The translations under genes were made by a program, and so were the position numbers. 64,000 nt of DNA from Priestia filamentosa (lineage in GTDB: Bacteria; Bacillota; Bacilli; Bacillales; Bacillaceae_H): assembly GCF_900177535.1 (NCBI RefSeq), contig NZ_FXAJ01000003.1, positions 372,001 through 436,000 of the forward strand. The letters are read 5' to 3'. Positions 1 through 8,355 of the stretch are shown here, piece by piece; positions within the stretch are counted from its first letter, which is position 1; each line of letters opens with the position of its first letter. Below the pieces are notes generated by a model that saw only the letters and a program-made list of their open reading frames with translations, was not told the DNA's origin and searched no databases.

Positions 1-15
1 CTATTTGTAAAAGAG

Positions 16-1572
16 TTACTTATAATGAATATTAAGTGTGAACGGATAAAGCTTGCGTTCTTTATTCCGCGTTGATTTTTTTAAAAGATCTTCCGGTAGG
101 ACTCTCTTATAATAAATCTTATGAATGATCCTTTTCATGCTTCTATTTGCTTCCTCACTCATATCGTTTTCTAACACAATTTCTAGTCCATGAATCCCTT
201 CAACAGCTGTTTGCAGTCTTTCTTTTGTATCGAGCTTTTTCAAATTTGTTAACTCATCTATAATTGCTTCTTTTTGAGCTGTAAACGTATGAAGCGTGTT
301 CAAAAGCTCCTGTCGTTTTGTTAAGATTTGTTCTTCTGAAAAAAGGCCCTTTATGGCAAGATTTAATAAGTTTTCTTCTTCCGTTCGAATGCGGCGTATC
401 TCTTTTTCGATCTGCTCAAGATGGTTGTTATAGTCTTTTTCTGTTCCGCTCCACTCCTCAAGCTTTAATGAATATAAAATGGAAATAATCTCATCTTTAT
501 ATTGCTTAATATGTTCGACAACATCTTCTTCTACATACTTCAACATAACCCCTCTGTTTGGACATTTCTCCCCACTTGGAAGCAAATATTCACAGCGTTT
601 TAACATATATTTTGAACCTTTGTCTTTTCGAATGGTCATTTTTTTGCCGCATACGCCGCAGTATAAAAGGTCTTTCAATAGAGTGACGCCTGTTTTATTT
701 GCCGCTTTTTCCCGTGTTGTTTCGGCATGATCGGCTCTTTTTTTTCGATCTGCATTTGCTTTTTCCCATTCTTCGGGAGGAATAATAGGATCCCATGCGT
801 TCGGTACTTGAATCGTTTCTACGATTTTGTATATAAACCTATCCTTTTCTTTTACCTTTTTGCGGTCATTAAAGACATTTGTTCCTTTATAAGCAGGATT
901 TCTTATGATTCGCTTAATGGTTGGAAGCTCAAAGTAGCCTCCTTTAGCTGTTCTATATCCTCGTTCATTTAAAATATTACGAATAGAAAAGCTGCCATAG
1001 CCTTTCGCATGAAGCTGAAAAATAAGCTTTACAATTTCTGCTTGCTCTTGATGAATTTCAAGCTTTTTAGTATGAGGATTACGAACATATCCAAAAGGTA
1101 CACTACCGCTAACATGAAGACCTGACTTTGCCATAATTTTTTTATTTGTTTTCGATCTTTTTCCAATTAGCGCATGTTCTTGTGAGGCAATCACAGAGCC
1201 GAAGTCATAGAGAAGACGATCATTGTGATTATTTGCTAAATCATAAATCTGATAAGGAGTGATGATTTTTTTATCGTAATCAATACAAACTTGTTTAATT
1301 TGTTGAGAAACAAGACCATTCCGGCTTAAACGGGACAACTCAAAAACTAAAATTCCATCAAACAAGTCAATATCATTAAGAAGGCGGTAAAGCTCTGGTC
1401 GGTTCTCAAGCTCTGAACCACCTCCGCTCACAATTTCCTCATAACGTTCATATGTCCAATGAGAAGAGCGACAAAAGTCAATTAAAATGTCTCGATGATT
1501 AGAAAGAGTATCAATTCCCTCTTTTTTATCCCTTGAAATGCGCAAATAAATAGCAACATGACGAATAGTCAT
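16..1572 (-). CDS. Large serine recombinase, SPbeta SprA/SpoIVCA type
   Basis: This 518-residue site-specific recombinase should catalyse integration and excision of the element that occupies the left side of the window. The resolvase domain (about residues 5-150) shows the catalytic serine in YLRISRD and the arginine motif ELSRLSR. It is followed by a recombinase DNA-binding domain (about 155-260), a zinc ribbon with CGVCG and a later Cys pair (about 300-345), and a charged coiled coil (about 375-445). The stretch around IITPYQIYD resembles SprA of phage SPbeta more than SpoIVCA. It starts 22 bp from an oppositely directed kamA fragment, so it sits at the very edge of its element, as sprA does in SPbeta. 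Whether the element is a phage or a degenerate insertion cannot be seen, because it continues leftwards out of the window. Confidence 0.93.
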   Translation of the reverse strand: MTIRHVAIYLRISRDKKEGIDTLSNHRDILIDFCRSSHWTYERYEEIVSGGGSELENRPELYRLLNDIDLFDGILVFELSRLSRNGLVSQQIKQVCIDYDKKIITPYQIYDLANNHNDRLLYDFGSVIASQEHALIGKRSKTNKKIMAKSGLHVSGSVPFGYVRNPHTKKLEIHQEQAEIVKLIFQLHAKGYGSFSIRNILNERGYRTAKGGYFELPTIKRIIRNPAYKGTNVFNDRKKVKEKDRFIYKIVETIQVPNAWDPIIPPEEWEKANADRKKRADHAETTREKAANKTGVTLLKDLLYCGVCGKKMTIRKDKGSKYMLKRCEYLLPSGEKCPNRGVMLKYVEEDVVEHIKQYKDEIISILYSLKLEEWSGTEKDYNNHLEQIEKEIRRIRTEEENLLNLAIKGLFSEEQILTKRQELLNTLHTFTAQKEAIIDELTNLKKLDTKERLQTAVEGIHGLEIVLENDMSEEANRSMKRIIHKIYYKRVLPEDLLKKSTRNKERKLYPFTLNIHYK

Positions 1573-1624
1573 TTTTAAGAGGAGGCTCCTTTCTATGATA
1601 GGATCAATAAAAATGTTCGTACCT
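1573..1624. other. Element/kamA junction (predicted attachment-site half)
   Basis: KamA homology begins at the codons for VPTFVVDAP (from about 1619), while the preceding codons (MIGSIKMF) do not match KamA. The recombination crossover therefore probably lies at about 1612-1625. Between the two divergent starts lies the near-palindrome AGGAG-G-CTCCT (1580-1590), which supplies a ribosome site to each strand. The exact core dinucleotide cannot be determined without the other end of the element. Confidence 0.6.
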
Positions 1625-2041
1625 ACCTTTGTTGTGGATGCTCCAGGAGGAGGCGGAAAGATTTCTGTTCAGCCAAATTATATTATTTCTCAAAGCGCTA
1701 AAAAAGTTGTGCTCAGAAACTTTGAAGGTGTTATTACAACATATCCAGAGCCTGAAAGTTATACAGAAGGAACAGCAGATGCTTATTTTGAAGAAGTTTA
1801 TCCATATATGAAAGAGCAAAAGACAACAACAGGTATCTCCAGTTTAATGAACGATGAACAGTTCAATCTTGTACCAGAAGGATTAAAAAGATATAACAGA
1901 CGCCAAACGTACGAAAGTAATCCAACACATGAAACATTGAAAAATAAACGAGAAAAGCGTGATGAATTAAAAGAAAAGAAATATGAAGCAGAGCGCCGGA
2001 AAGAGAGTGAATGTGACAAACAGGAAGGGAGCAGAGGATGA
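1595..2041 (+). pseudogene. kamA: kamA 3' fragment (lysine 2,3-aminomutase), interrupted by the element
   Basis: From residue 9 this reading frame matches the C-terminal third of Bacillus lysine 2,3-aminomutase (KamA/YodO), with VPTFVVDAPGGGGK, NFEGVITTYPEPE, ADAYFE and a charged tail. The radical-SAM CxxxCxxC motif and the PLP-binding part are missing, so the fragment cannot be active alone. The 5' part should lie at the far side of the inserted element. In B. subtilis kamA belongs to a sigma-E sporulation operon, and as I recall it is also the attachment site of SPbeta-group phage phi3T. The present start (ATG 1595 with GAGGAGG nine bases upstream) belongs to the element, so the fragment might still be translated. 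It overlaps yokU by ATGA. Confidence 0.88.
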
Positions 2042-2313
2042 TGAACTGTTTATGGTGTGAAGCAGAAGGAGCAAAAATCGAAAAAAATACAGTGTATTGG
2101 GAACTTCCTGATGGCACGAGAAGTATTGAAATTACAGAGACTCCTTGTGTGAAATGCGAAAACTGTTTAATGGAGTATCAAGAAGAAGATGTTATTACAA
2201 ATATTGAAGATCAACTTTTACTAATTGATACAAACAAAATTGACGACTCTATTTCATTTCATCACTTAATGAAACAACCTCGCTTGCTCAAGCGCAACTA
2301 CTTTAACTTTTAG
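2038..2313 (+). CDS. yokU: YokU-family zinc-ribbon protein
   Basis: This 91-residue protein has CxxC near the N-terminus (CLWC) and CxxCxxC near residue 40 (CVKCENC), which suggests a zinc ribbon. The intervening VYWELPDGTRSIEITETP stretch is typical of the YokU family, whose function is unknown to me. It overlaps the kamA fragment by four bases, so the two are translationally coupled, and it follows kamA in B. subtilis as I recall. A second ATG at 2041 is an equally possible start. Confidence 0.85.
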   Translation: MMNCLWCEAEGAKIEKNTVYWELPDGTRSIEITETPCVKCENCLMEYQEEDVITNIEDQLLLIDTNKIDDSISFHHLMKQPRLLKRNYFNF

Positions 2314-2320
2314 GGAGAAG

Positions 2321-2354
2321 AGAAAGCCTTTCAATATGAAAGGCTTTCTTTCTA
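2321..2354. terminator. Bidirectional terminator between yokU and dat
   Basis: A GAAAGCCTTTCA/TGAAAGGCTTTC stem is flanked by A- and T-rich tracts. It can stop both the rightward yokU transcript and the leftward dat transcript. Confidence 0.85.
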
Positions 2355-3188
2355 TACTTCTTGTTTATAAAAATTCTGATAAGCAGAATAAAGTCTTTCT
2401 GTTACAGGGCGCTCTTTTGGCAGTATTTGATCTTCAATAGAATAAATAGGCATAATTTCAATGGATGTGCTTGTAATAAATGCTTCATCACAATTTTTGA
2501 AAAATGTTGTATTAATGGCCTGCTCTCGAACAGGAATATTATATTCACGCGCGCAGTCTAGCACGGCTTTTCTTGTAATGCCGTGTAAAATATGTCTTGT
2601 TGCAGGAGGAGTATAAAGAGTGCCGTCCTTTACCATAAAGACATTGCAGCTTGTACCTTCACGCACGAAATCTTCATGTACAAAAATCGCTTCATCATAT
2701 CCTTTTTCAATTGCTTCTTGTTTTGAAAGCACATTCGGAAGCAAATTCAGTGATTTAATAAAGCAGTTGGCCCACCGTTCGTCCTGCCTTAGCATGACAG
2801 AAATCCCTTTGGTGCGAGCTTCATCCGTAAAAATAGTCGCTTTCTTTACAGTCATAGAAAATACAGCTTTAACGTTTGGAAACGAATGGTTACGAGGAGC
2901 GATTCCTCGTGTGATTTGGAAATAAACTGCTGCTTCCTTCAAGGAAGAACGTTTAATTCCTTCATAAATAATTCCTGTTATCTCATCTCTTCGATACGGA
3001 AGGGTTAATTTAATTTCAGCGGCACTTTTTTCTAAACGATCAAGATGTTCATCTAAAAAAAGCGGGGTCCCGTCATATACTCGAATATACTCGTACACTC
3101 CATCTCCGAACTGATGTCCTCGTTCATCAATAGGAAGAGCCGGGGAGTCTACGTCTATAAATTTGTTTTGATAGTAAGCAATTTCCAT
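2352..3188 (-). CDS. dat: D-amino-acid transaminase
   Basis: This 278-residue PLP enzyme of fold type IV interconverts D-alanine and D-glutamate with their keto acids, supplying D-amino acids for peptidoglycan. It carries the typical N-terminal DERGHQFGDGVYE motif. The lysine expected to bind PLP lies in FIKSLNLLPN (near residue 145), and EGTSCNVF and TSTSIEIMP line the active site. Length and motifs match Bacillus Dat. It is monocistronic, and both flanking convergent or tandem genes are separated by terminators. Confidence 0.93.
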   Translation of the reverse strand: MEIAYYQNKFIDVDSPALPIDERGHQFGDGVYEYIRVYDGTPLFLDEHLDRLEKSAAEIKLTLPYRRDEITGIIYEGIKRSSLKEAAVYFQITRGIAPRNHSFPNVKAVFSMTVKKATIFTDEARTKGISVMLRQDERWANCFIKSLNLLPNVLSKQEAIEKGYDEAIFVHEDFVREGTSCNVFMVKDGTLYTPPATRHILHGITRKAVLDCAREYNIPVREQAINTTFFKNCDEAFITSTSIEIMPIYSIEDQILPKERPVTERLYSAYQNFYKQEV

Positions 3189-3270
3189 GTTTAATTCTCC
3201 TTACGTTTTGAGATAGTCCTTTAAAAGAACAATTCTCTCATATAGAGAAAAAACCTTCTTTTCCATAGAA

Positions 3271-3305
3271 AAAAGCTTCTTCCAATTTGGAAGAAGCTTT
3301 TTTTA
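3271..3305. terminator. Terminator downstream of the acyltransferase
   Basis: A perfect AAGCTTCTTCC/GGAAGAAGCTT stem is flanked by A and T runs. It ends the leftward acyltransferase transcript before dat. Confidence 0.88.
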
Positions 3306-4334
3306 TTTAGAAGACGCCGTAACGTTTTTTGGTCGAAACAAGCGTTTCATTCCTTTTATTTTACTAAGCACAATATCTACAAGTTTGCTTCCTGTTAATA
3401 GCGTAATGGCAATGGACAGAAGTGTTAGAAATGCGAAATCACTGACCGTTTGCATCGTCTGAGCGTAATCTGTTGTGAAAAACCATTTTAGGAAGAAGCC
3501 ATGTAGTAAATAAACGTAAAGGGAGCGCTGCCCAATTCCTGTAAAAATGGAGCGTTTGCTTGGAATAAGGGCCATAAATGCAAATGATACAATGAAGGCA
3601 ATAACGTAGTGAGCAATTCGAATATAGAAATCTGAAAAGCTATCATACATTTTTGTACCATAAAGCATTTCCGTATATTGCGTATCATTTAAGAAATAAT
3701 ACGATCCAATAAGCGTACAAAGTAAAATAACGACTGATAATACCCGTCCAACAGGAGTTACTAGCAAACCAAACGGATTTTCTCGTTGTGATAAATAATA
3801 ACCAAGAAGAAAAAATGGGAAGAAAACAAGCATACGGCTAATGCTTAAGAAATCTTCAATTCCATCATAAAAGTTAAAGAGCCCAACGAGTAAACCGAGT
3901 AAAATCGAAACGGTCATTCCAATCGATGGTTTGAGCTTTGCGAAGTAAGGAAGCATAAGTTTCCAGAATACTAAGCTCAGTAAAAACCACATTGCCCATC
4001 TAGGAACAAGATAGTAGTCTACGCTATACGTATCAACTCCATAGATGAAATTATAGAAAAAAGTATATACAGTTTGAAATATTAAATACGGCAGAAGAAC
4101 TTTTGTAAAAGTTTTTTTATAGTATCCTTTTTTATGAAAATTCTTTGAAAAATATCCAGCAAGTAAAATAAATACCGGCATATGAAAGATAAAAATAAAG
4201 TGATAGACAGACAGAAGTTCGCTCGTTTCAGTTCGGTAAGGAGATATCGTATGACCAAACACAACGAGGAAAATAAGCACAAACTTGGCGTTATCAAAAT
4301 ACGCTGTTCGTTTATTTGTTTGACCTGTACTCAT
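3303..4334 (-). CDS. Acyltransferase-3 family membrane protein
   Basis: This is a membrane O-acyltransferase of the acyltransferase-3 family with about ten hydrophobic helices. The N-terminal YFDNAKFVLIFLVVFGH motif contains the conserved histidine of the family (fucose 4-O-acetylase-like branch), and FHMPVFILLAGYF follows. Members acetylate cell-surface sugars, but the substrate here is not visible. I place the start at ATG 4334 (MSTGQ), because GGAGGT lies four bases upstream. An in-frame TTG at 4346 would place the ribosome site inside the gene. Confidence 0.82.
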   Translation of the reverse strand: MSTGQTNKRTAYFDNAKFVLIFLVVFGHTISPYRTETSELLSVYHFIFIFHMPVFILLAGYFSKNFHKKGYYKKTFTKVLLPYLIFQTVYTFFYNFIYGVDTYSVDYYLVPRWAMWFLLSLVFWKLMLPYFAKLKPSIGMTVSILLGLLVGLFNFYDGIEDFLSISRMLVFFPFFLLGYYLSQRENPFGLLVTPVGRVLSVVILLCTLIGSYYFLNDTQYTEMLYGTKMYDSFSDFYIRIAHYVIAFIVSFAFMALIPSKRSIFTGIGQRSLYVYLLHGFFLKWFFTTDYAQTMQTVSDFAFLTLLSIAITLLTGSKLVDIVLSKIKGMKRLFRPKNVTASSK

Positions 4335-4346
4335 AGGTACCTCCAA

Positions 4347-4698
4347 CGTTTGATAAAATTAGTTAACTTTCATTTAAGAAATAGTGTATTCTTATCTTAT
4401 CGCGTAAGTGTGAATATTTGTCCGCTGTTAACGTTTCTTCAATGATTTGTAATCCTTCTTTAACAAACATTAATTTTATGTTACGATTTCACATAGTTTC
4501 CCACACTTTGCAGTGGGAGTAGACAGAAGGGTAGTCTATATCCTTATCCATCAATTTACCCAAATTTTTGAAATGCAAACAGCAATCTTGAAAATAAAAG
4601 AGTATGTTTATAAGCTTAAAAGCTCAAATATCGCTACTGTGAGAATTCATTCCCTTGCTGCTTCATAATAGAAATTATTGTAAAAAAGGAGAATCACA
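4347..4698. other. Intergenic region without a recognisable gene
   Basis: About 350 bases lie between the divergent acyltransferase and yozE. Two adjacent small hairpins are visible: CCCAC/GTGGG at about 4501-4518 and TAGAC/GTCTA at about 4519-4540. I do not recognise a known riboswitch. The remainder is AT-rich and probably holds the two divergent promoters. Confidence 0.4.
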
Positions 4699-4914
4699 AT
4701 GAAATCTTTTTACCACTACATGATGAAGCATCGTCATAATAAAGCTTCTGATCCGCTTGGTAAGCTTGCACGTCATATGTATGAAGACCATAGTTTTCCT
4801 AAAGATTCAACAGATTATAACGAAATTAGCTCTTACTTAGAACTTAACGGTGACTATTTTGACGGAATGTCAACGTTTGATCTAGCATGGGAGCTTTACG
4901 AAGAAGAGCGTTAA
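4699..4914 (+). CDS. yozE: YozE-family (UPF0346) protein
   Basis: This 71-residue soluble protein of the YozE family has a compact helical sequence (FYHYMMKHRH, DPLGKLARHMYEDHSFPK) and an acidic C-terminus with STFDLAWELYEEE. The function is unknown. AAAGGAG precedes the start, and a strong terminator follows the stop. Its place between yokU and yodN agrees with the B. subtilis order I recall. Confidence 0.9.
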   Translation: MKSFYHYMMKHRHNKASDPLGKLARHMYEDHSFPKDSTDYNEISSYLELNGDYFDGMSTFDLAWELYEEER

Positions 4915-4915
4915 A

Positions 4916-4943
4916 AGCCGAGGGAGTTCTCCCTCGGCTTTTC
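4916..4943 (+). terminator. yozE terminator
   Basis: AAGCCGAGGGAG/CTCCCTCGGCTT forms a GC-rich stem followed by TTTTC. Confidence 0.9.
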
Positions 4944-5067
4944 TATGTAAAAGTTTTTTAGGTTAAATGCATCTTTCTTTCATCTTCCTATTGCGCTTTT
5001 TCTCTTTTTGCATATACTATCTTAACTTTTCGTAATTGTTGCTGAGGTGTTAAGGAGGTGCAAGAAG

Positions 5068-5736
5068 ATGGCTAATGGAAAAGAACCGAAATTTAGCATT
5101 GGAGATACTGTTGTCATTACCATCTATGGAACAGTTGGCACCATTACCGACATCAAATTGATGGACGGGATGCATGTATATGAGGTTAATCATAGCGAAG
5201 GCTTGTTTCTAGAAGATGCGATTGAATCCCTTGAAGAGTATGATGGACAAATCATTATTCAAGAAAGAATCGACCTAGAGTACAAATATTTTTTTGGTGA
5301 TGTTGTGCAAGTCCATAATTATGGCGAAGATTTGTTTAAAATTATTGGGATTCGCACTGAAATTTGGCGCTATCAAGAAGACAGCTGGGAAGATATTATT
5401 TACGAACTATCTCGTGTAAAAGACGGAGAGTGGCTTGAAGCAGGAGAAGAAGAACTTCATCTTGTTGCTCCGTATGAGTATGCAGAACGTTACATTCAAA
5501 ATGTTGGTATTCTTTATTCTGGAAAAGAAATTAATAAGACGGAGTTGTTACCAGCGATGAAAAAGCCGAATGAAGTAGGAGAAAACAAGGAGCGTCTTAT
5601 GGCAGAACGTTTAAAAATTATCGATGGTCTATTAGATGTCTATAATGATTATTCCTTTTTATATGAGTGGTTCAAAGATGAAGAATATAAAGAAGTGATG
5701 GAGTTAGTATTGAAACATTTACGTAAAATTTCATAG
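5068..5736 (+). CDS. yodN: YodN-like protein
   Basis: This 222-residue soluble acidic protein has no signal peptide or membrane segment. The N-terminal part holds two similar beta-rich segments (FSIGDTVVITIYGTVG at about residues 9-24 and FFGDVVQVHNYGEDLF further on), resembling repeated SH3/KOW-like modules, and the C-terminus is helical. I assign the name mainly from position beside yozE and yozD. The function is unknown. ATG 5068 is chosen because AAGGAGGTG lies seven bases upstream. Its 3' end overlaps the small convergent gene by three bases. Confidence 0.75.
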   Translation: MANGKEPKFSIGDTVVITIYGTVGTITDIKLMDGMHVYEVNHSEGLFLEDAIESLEEYDGQIIIQERIDLEYKYFFGDVVQVHNYGEDLFKIIGIRTEIWRYQEDSWEDIIYELSRVKDGEWLEAGEEELHLVAPYEYAERYIQNVGILYSGKEINKTELLPAMKKPNEVGENKERLMAERLKIIDGLLDVYNDYSFLYEWFKDEEYKEVMELVLKHLRKIS

Positions 5737-5901
5737 AAAGCTAGTGAAAAACTGTAAGATGATCCAGAGCGTCACAGGTAGCGCTCCGGCGTAAAGTAAA
5801 ATATGAAGACCCTTTTCCAAGCACTCATCAATTCTTTCTTCCAACGAAGAAGTTGTATTGCTTTTTGCTTGGATTTCTTTTTGTGCAAAAGAATTTTTCA
5901 T
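5731..5901 (-). CDS. Small membrane protein, 56 aa
   Basis: This short gene encodes a polar N-terminal half (MKNSFAQKEIQAKS) followed by one hydrophobic helix near the C-terminus (LLYAGALPVTLWIILQFF). AAAGGAG lies ten bases before ATG 5901. It is convergent with yodN and overlaps the yodN stop region. I do not recognise a family. The good ribosome site and the conventional single-helix layout support it as a real gene. Confidence 0.6.
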   Translation of the reverse strand: MKNSFAQKEIQAKSNTTSSLEERIDECLEKGLHILLYAGALPVTLWIILQFFTSFL

Positions 5902-6045
5902 GATAAACACGCTCCTTTTTACTAGTTACTCTACTTTATGGATAAACTAGAGTTAGTAGAACTAAAAAAGAAAAAAGAGTTCTGTTTATGCTTTTTGTAC
6001 ATACATAGCTTCTATATTTCATACGTTTTACAAAGGAGGGATTCT

Positions 6046-6219
6046 GTGAAAGAAATCGAAGTTGTGATTGACACGGAAGAAATGGCTGATTTTTTCTATG
6101 AAGAGTTAATACGCCGAGGGTTTGTCCCTTCATCCCAAGAGCTAGAAGAGCTTGCGGACATTATGTTTGACTATCTTATTGTGAAAAGCATCATTGATGA
6201 AGAAGAGGAAGAAGAATAG
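6046..6219 (+). CDS. yozD: YozD-family protein
   Basis: This 57-residue acidic protein (KEIEVVIDTEEMADFFYEEL, then RRGFVPSSQELEELADI) matches my recollection of B. subtilis YozD, and the C-terminus is a run of glutamates. The start is GTG 6046 with AAAGGAGGG upstream. A longer reading frame from 5938 lacks such a site. The function is unknown. Confidence 0.82.
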   Translation: MKEIEVVIDTEEMADFFYEELIRRGFVPSSQELEELADIMFDYLIVKSIIDEEEEEE

Positions 6220-6256
6220 AAAAAGAGAGCGCAGAGCTTGGTTCTGTGCTCTTTTT
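6219..6256. terminator. Terminator between yozD and yppC
   Basis: AGAGCGCAGA/TCTGTGCTCT (with G-U pairs) is flanked by A and T runs, so it may serve both convergent genes. Confidence 0.8.
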
Positions 6257-7329
6257 TATGAAGAGAGCGTATGAGAAAGTGAGTTTAGTGCTTTAATTTT
6301 ACGAGAATAGCTTGCCGTTATATCTTTAGGAATGACGCATTTCTCACTTGCAAACAAATTTAAAACATAATCATTTTTATACCAGTCTTGATGAGGAAGA
6401 GAAGGATGAACAACATTAGGCCAAGCTGTTTTAAGAGGAGGACTATACAGCTTTGTTTTTTGCATTTCTATAATGGAAAATAAGTGCTCGGCATAATCTT
6501 CACGTGATCCTCTATGAATAGTAGATGCTGCGAAGAGAAGGAAGTCATCAAATAAAACTCTATCGTACAGGATACTATACAACATTTTCCCTACTTTAAT
6601 ACGTTCTGTAAGAGATGAGAAGTCATTTACAGTAATGCTGAACAAACGGGAAGATGACGGTAGTAAGACTTCTGTTAATCCTAAAGATTGCTGAAGTAAA
6701 AAAGGCCATGTTCTAAGTACGTTCTGCTGCACGACTTTTGTGGTCACAAGCTTCTGTTCAAGATGATGTTGCTCATTAATAATAAGAGCTGTTGTAAGAA
6801 ATTCACTGTTAGGATATTCCCAAAAAACGTTCCATACTTTTTCCATAAAACAAGAAACGTTAAAAAAAGGGAGAAGATGAAAAAGAGGCTTTTGACAGCG
6901 TGTACTTTCTCTAAAAAGAAGAAGCTGTGGAAAGGCATCATGAAAAATAAGAGCATTGGCTCGTTCTAAAAATAAGAAGAAAGCTTTCCGGTTTTTTTGT
7001 TTTAAAAGATGCGGAATTAACCTTCCTTCTAAATCTGTCATATGATACCCTCCATTGCGGGAAACAAAGTGCGCAAGAAGGGCCCAATGAATAGAAGGGT
7101 GCTGCTTAAAAAAATCGAGGTAAGCATTTGTCCTTGTTATATTATTAATATTTGCACGTCTGGTGATTGACCGAATATCTTTAATAATGGCTTCTTCTTT
7201 GGTCGAAAGAAGAGATGAAGATTGCTGTTCCTTTAACTGCGTTTTTAATAATGATACGCACAAAGCCATTGAAATTGGAAAAGAGTCGTTATTTTCTTTT
7301 TTGAAGGAAGACCATAATTTTGTGAACAA
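6256..7329 (-). CDS. DUF2515 (YppC-like) protein
   Basis: This 357-residue protein is predicted soluble and largely helical, rich in aromatic residues and histidines. The segments around NINNITRTNAYLDFF, HWALLAHFVSRNGGYHMTDL and FLFLERANALIFHDAFPQLL resemble the DUF2515/YppC family of Bacillus, whose function is unknown to me. The start is TTG 7329 with AAAGGAAG upstream. It is divergent from the kinase gene. Confidence 0.7.
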   Translation of the reverse strand: MFTKLWSSFKKENNDSFPISMALCVSLLKTQLKEQQSSSLLSTKEEAIIKDIRSITRRANINNITRTNAYLDFFKQHPSIHWALLAHFVSRNGGYHMTDLEGRLIPHLLKQKNRKAFFLFLERANALIFHDAFPQLLLFRESTRCQKPLFHLLPFFNVSCFMEKVWNVFWEYPNSEFLTTALIINEQHHLEQKLVTTKVVQQNVLRTWPFLLQQSLGLTEVLLPSSSRLFSITVNDFSSLTERIKVGKMLYSILYDRVLFDDFLLFAASTIHRGSREDYAEHLFSIIEMQKTKLYSPPLKTAWPNVVHPSLPHQDWYKNDYVLNLFASEKCVIPKDITASYSRKIKALNSLSHTLSS

Positions 7330-7542
7330 CGAAAACCACTTCCTTTTCAGATTTCTATGTATAATAGGTTTGAAAATAATCTAAAGGGGAACATAATTAA
7401 GGTGTATGTTCTCTCGTATTGTGAAACTCTTAAAGCTGATAAAACGTTATTAAAGTAGATGAATTTCACTATAAAAGCAGAGGACGGGAAGCATGAACTG
7501 GAGAAGAAAACAAAAAGCCAAAAATCAAAAAGCGGTAATTAC

Positions 7543-8295
7543 ATGTTAAAACATATAAAACGATTGCTGTTTGATCATCCAATTAAACTGAATACGATTA
7601 TTATAAACCGCTACGTTGTCAAGGAAGTCTTAGGATTTGGAGGCTTCGGTATTACGTATATTGTCCAAGATTTACGAAATGAAGAACATCACTATGTGTT
7701 AAAACAGTTGCGGCCTTCCCGAAAAGGAACAAAAAAAGGAAAGAACTCGTTTTTAACGGAAGCCGATATTTTAACCTCTTTAACAAATACGGAATTTCCC
7801 ACTCTTCGTAATGCCTTCATTTGGAATAACCACTATTGTATTGTGATGGATTACATTCACGGTAAAACATTTGAAGACCTGATTTTTGAAGAAGATAGAA
7901 AATTTTCTGAGCAGGAAGCGTTAAAAGCTCTGCTTGATGTTACATGCTTGGTTCAGATCCTTCACAAAAAAGGCATTGTTCACAACGATTTGCGTATTCC
8001 AAACATCATTTTACGAGAAAAGTCTATTTCAATTATCGATTTTGGATTAGCTAGGAGGGTAGAAGAGCGTAAGAAGCAAGAAGAAATTCAAGATGATTTA
8101 TATATGCTTGCACATTTCTTGCTCTTCTTGCTTTACTCTACATACACACCTAGTGAGAAAGAAAAATCTTGGGAAGAAGAGCTTTCCATTCACGATAACG
8201 TGAAAGCTATTATACGTAAAATGTTTGGTACAGATCCTTGTTATCAAAACATTGAAGCATTACAAAATGATATTCAAAAGCACCTGAAAAAGTGA
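7543..8295 (+). CDS. Hanks-type Ser/Thr protein kinase, cytosolic
   Basis: A compact eukaryotic-like kinase without PASTA repeats or a membrane segment. Visible motifs are a glycine-rich loop (GFGGFGITY), the ATP-anchoring lysine in YVLKQL, a catalytic loop HNDLRIPNIIL (HND in place of HRD) and DFGLA. The domain fills nearly the whole protein, and the small C-lobe resembles the YbdM/YrzF kinases. The start is uncertain. I prefer ATG 7543 (MLKHIKRLL) because homologous kinases begin just before the domain, while an in-frame ATG at 7459 lacks a ribosome site. An 18-codon frame (7492-7548) with a weak ribosome site overlaps this start and could couple translation. Confidence 0.85.
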   Translation: MLKHIKRLLFDHPIKLNTIIINRYVVKEVLGFGGFGITYIVQDLRNEEHHYVLKQLRPSRKGTKKGKNSFLTEADILTSLTNTEFPTLRNAFIWNNHYCIVMDYIHGKTFEDLIFEEDRKFSEQEALKALLDVTCLVQILHKKGIVHNDLRIPNIILREKSISIIDFGLARRVEERKKQEEIQDDLYMLAHFLLFLLYSTYTPSEKEKSWEEELSIHDNVKAIIRKMFGTDPCYQNIEALQNDIQKHLKK

Positions 8296-8323
8296 TTAGT
8301 GCGGATAATGTTCTCCACCTTAA

Positions 8324-8339
8324 CACACATTAATGTGTG
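8324..8339. promoter_or_regulatory. Perfect 16-bp palindrome
   Basis: CACACATTAATGTGTG is its own reverse complement and lies between the kinase stop and the ribosome site at 8341. It could be an operator or a weak hairpin. No T run follows, so it is not a terminator. Confidence 0.45.
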
Positions 8340-8355
8340 AAAGGAGGAGATTTCA

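Noticed and set aside
479-972. Two rightward open frames inside the recombinase gene
   Set aside because: They lie wholly within the recombinase on the opposite strand, have no ribosome site, and their composition is that of a reverse-complement shadow.
1595-1680. A sigma-K-like AC-N17-CATA pattern upstream of the recombinase
   Set aside because: The -10 lacks the terminal TA, and short sigma-K patterns occur by chance in AT-rich DNA.
7492-7548. 18-codon frame overlapping the kinase start as a leader gene
   Set aside because: The ribosome site is weak and the peptide too short to judge; noted only under the kinase.
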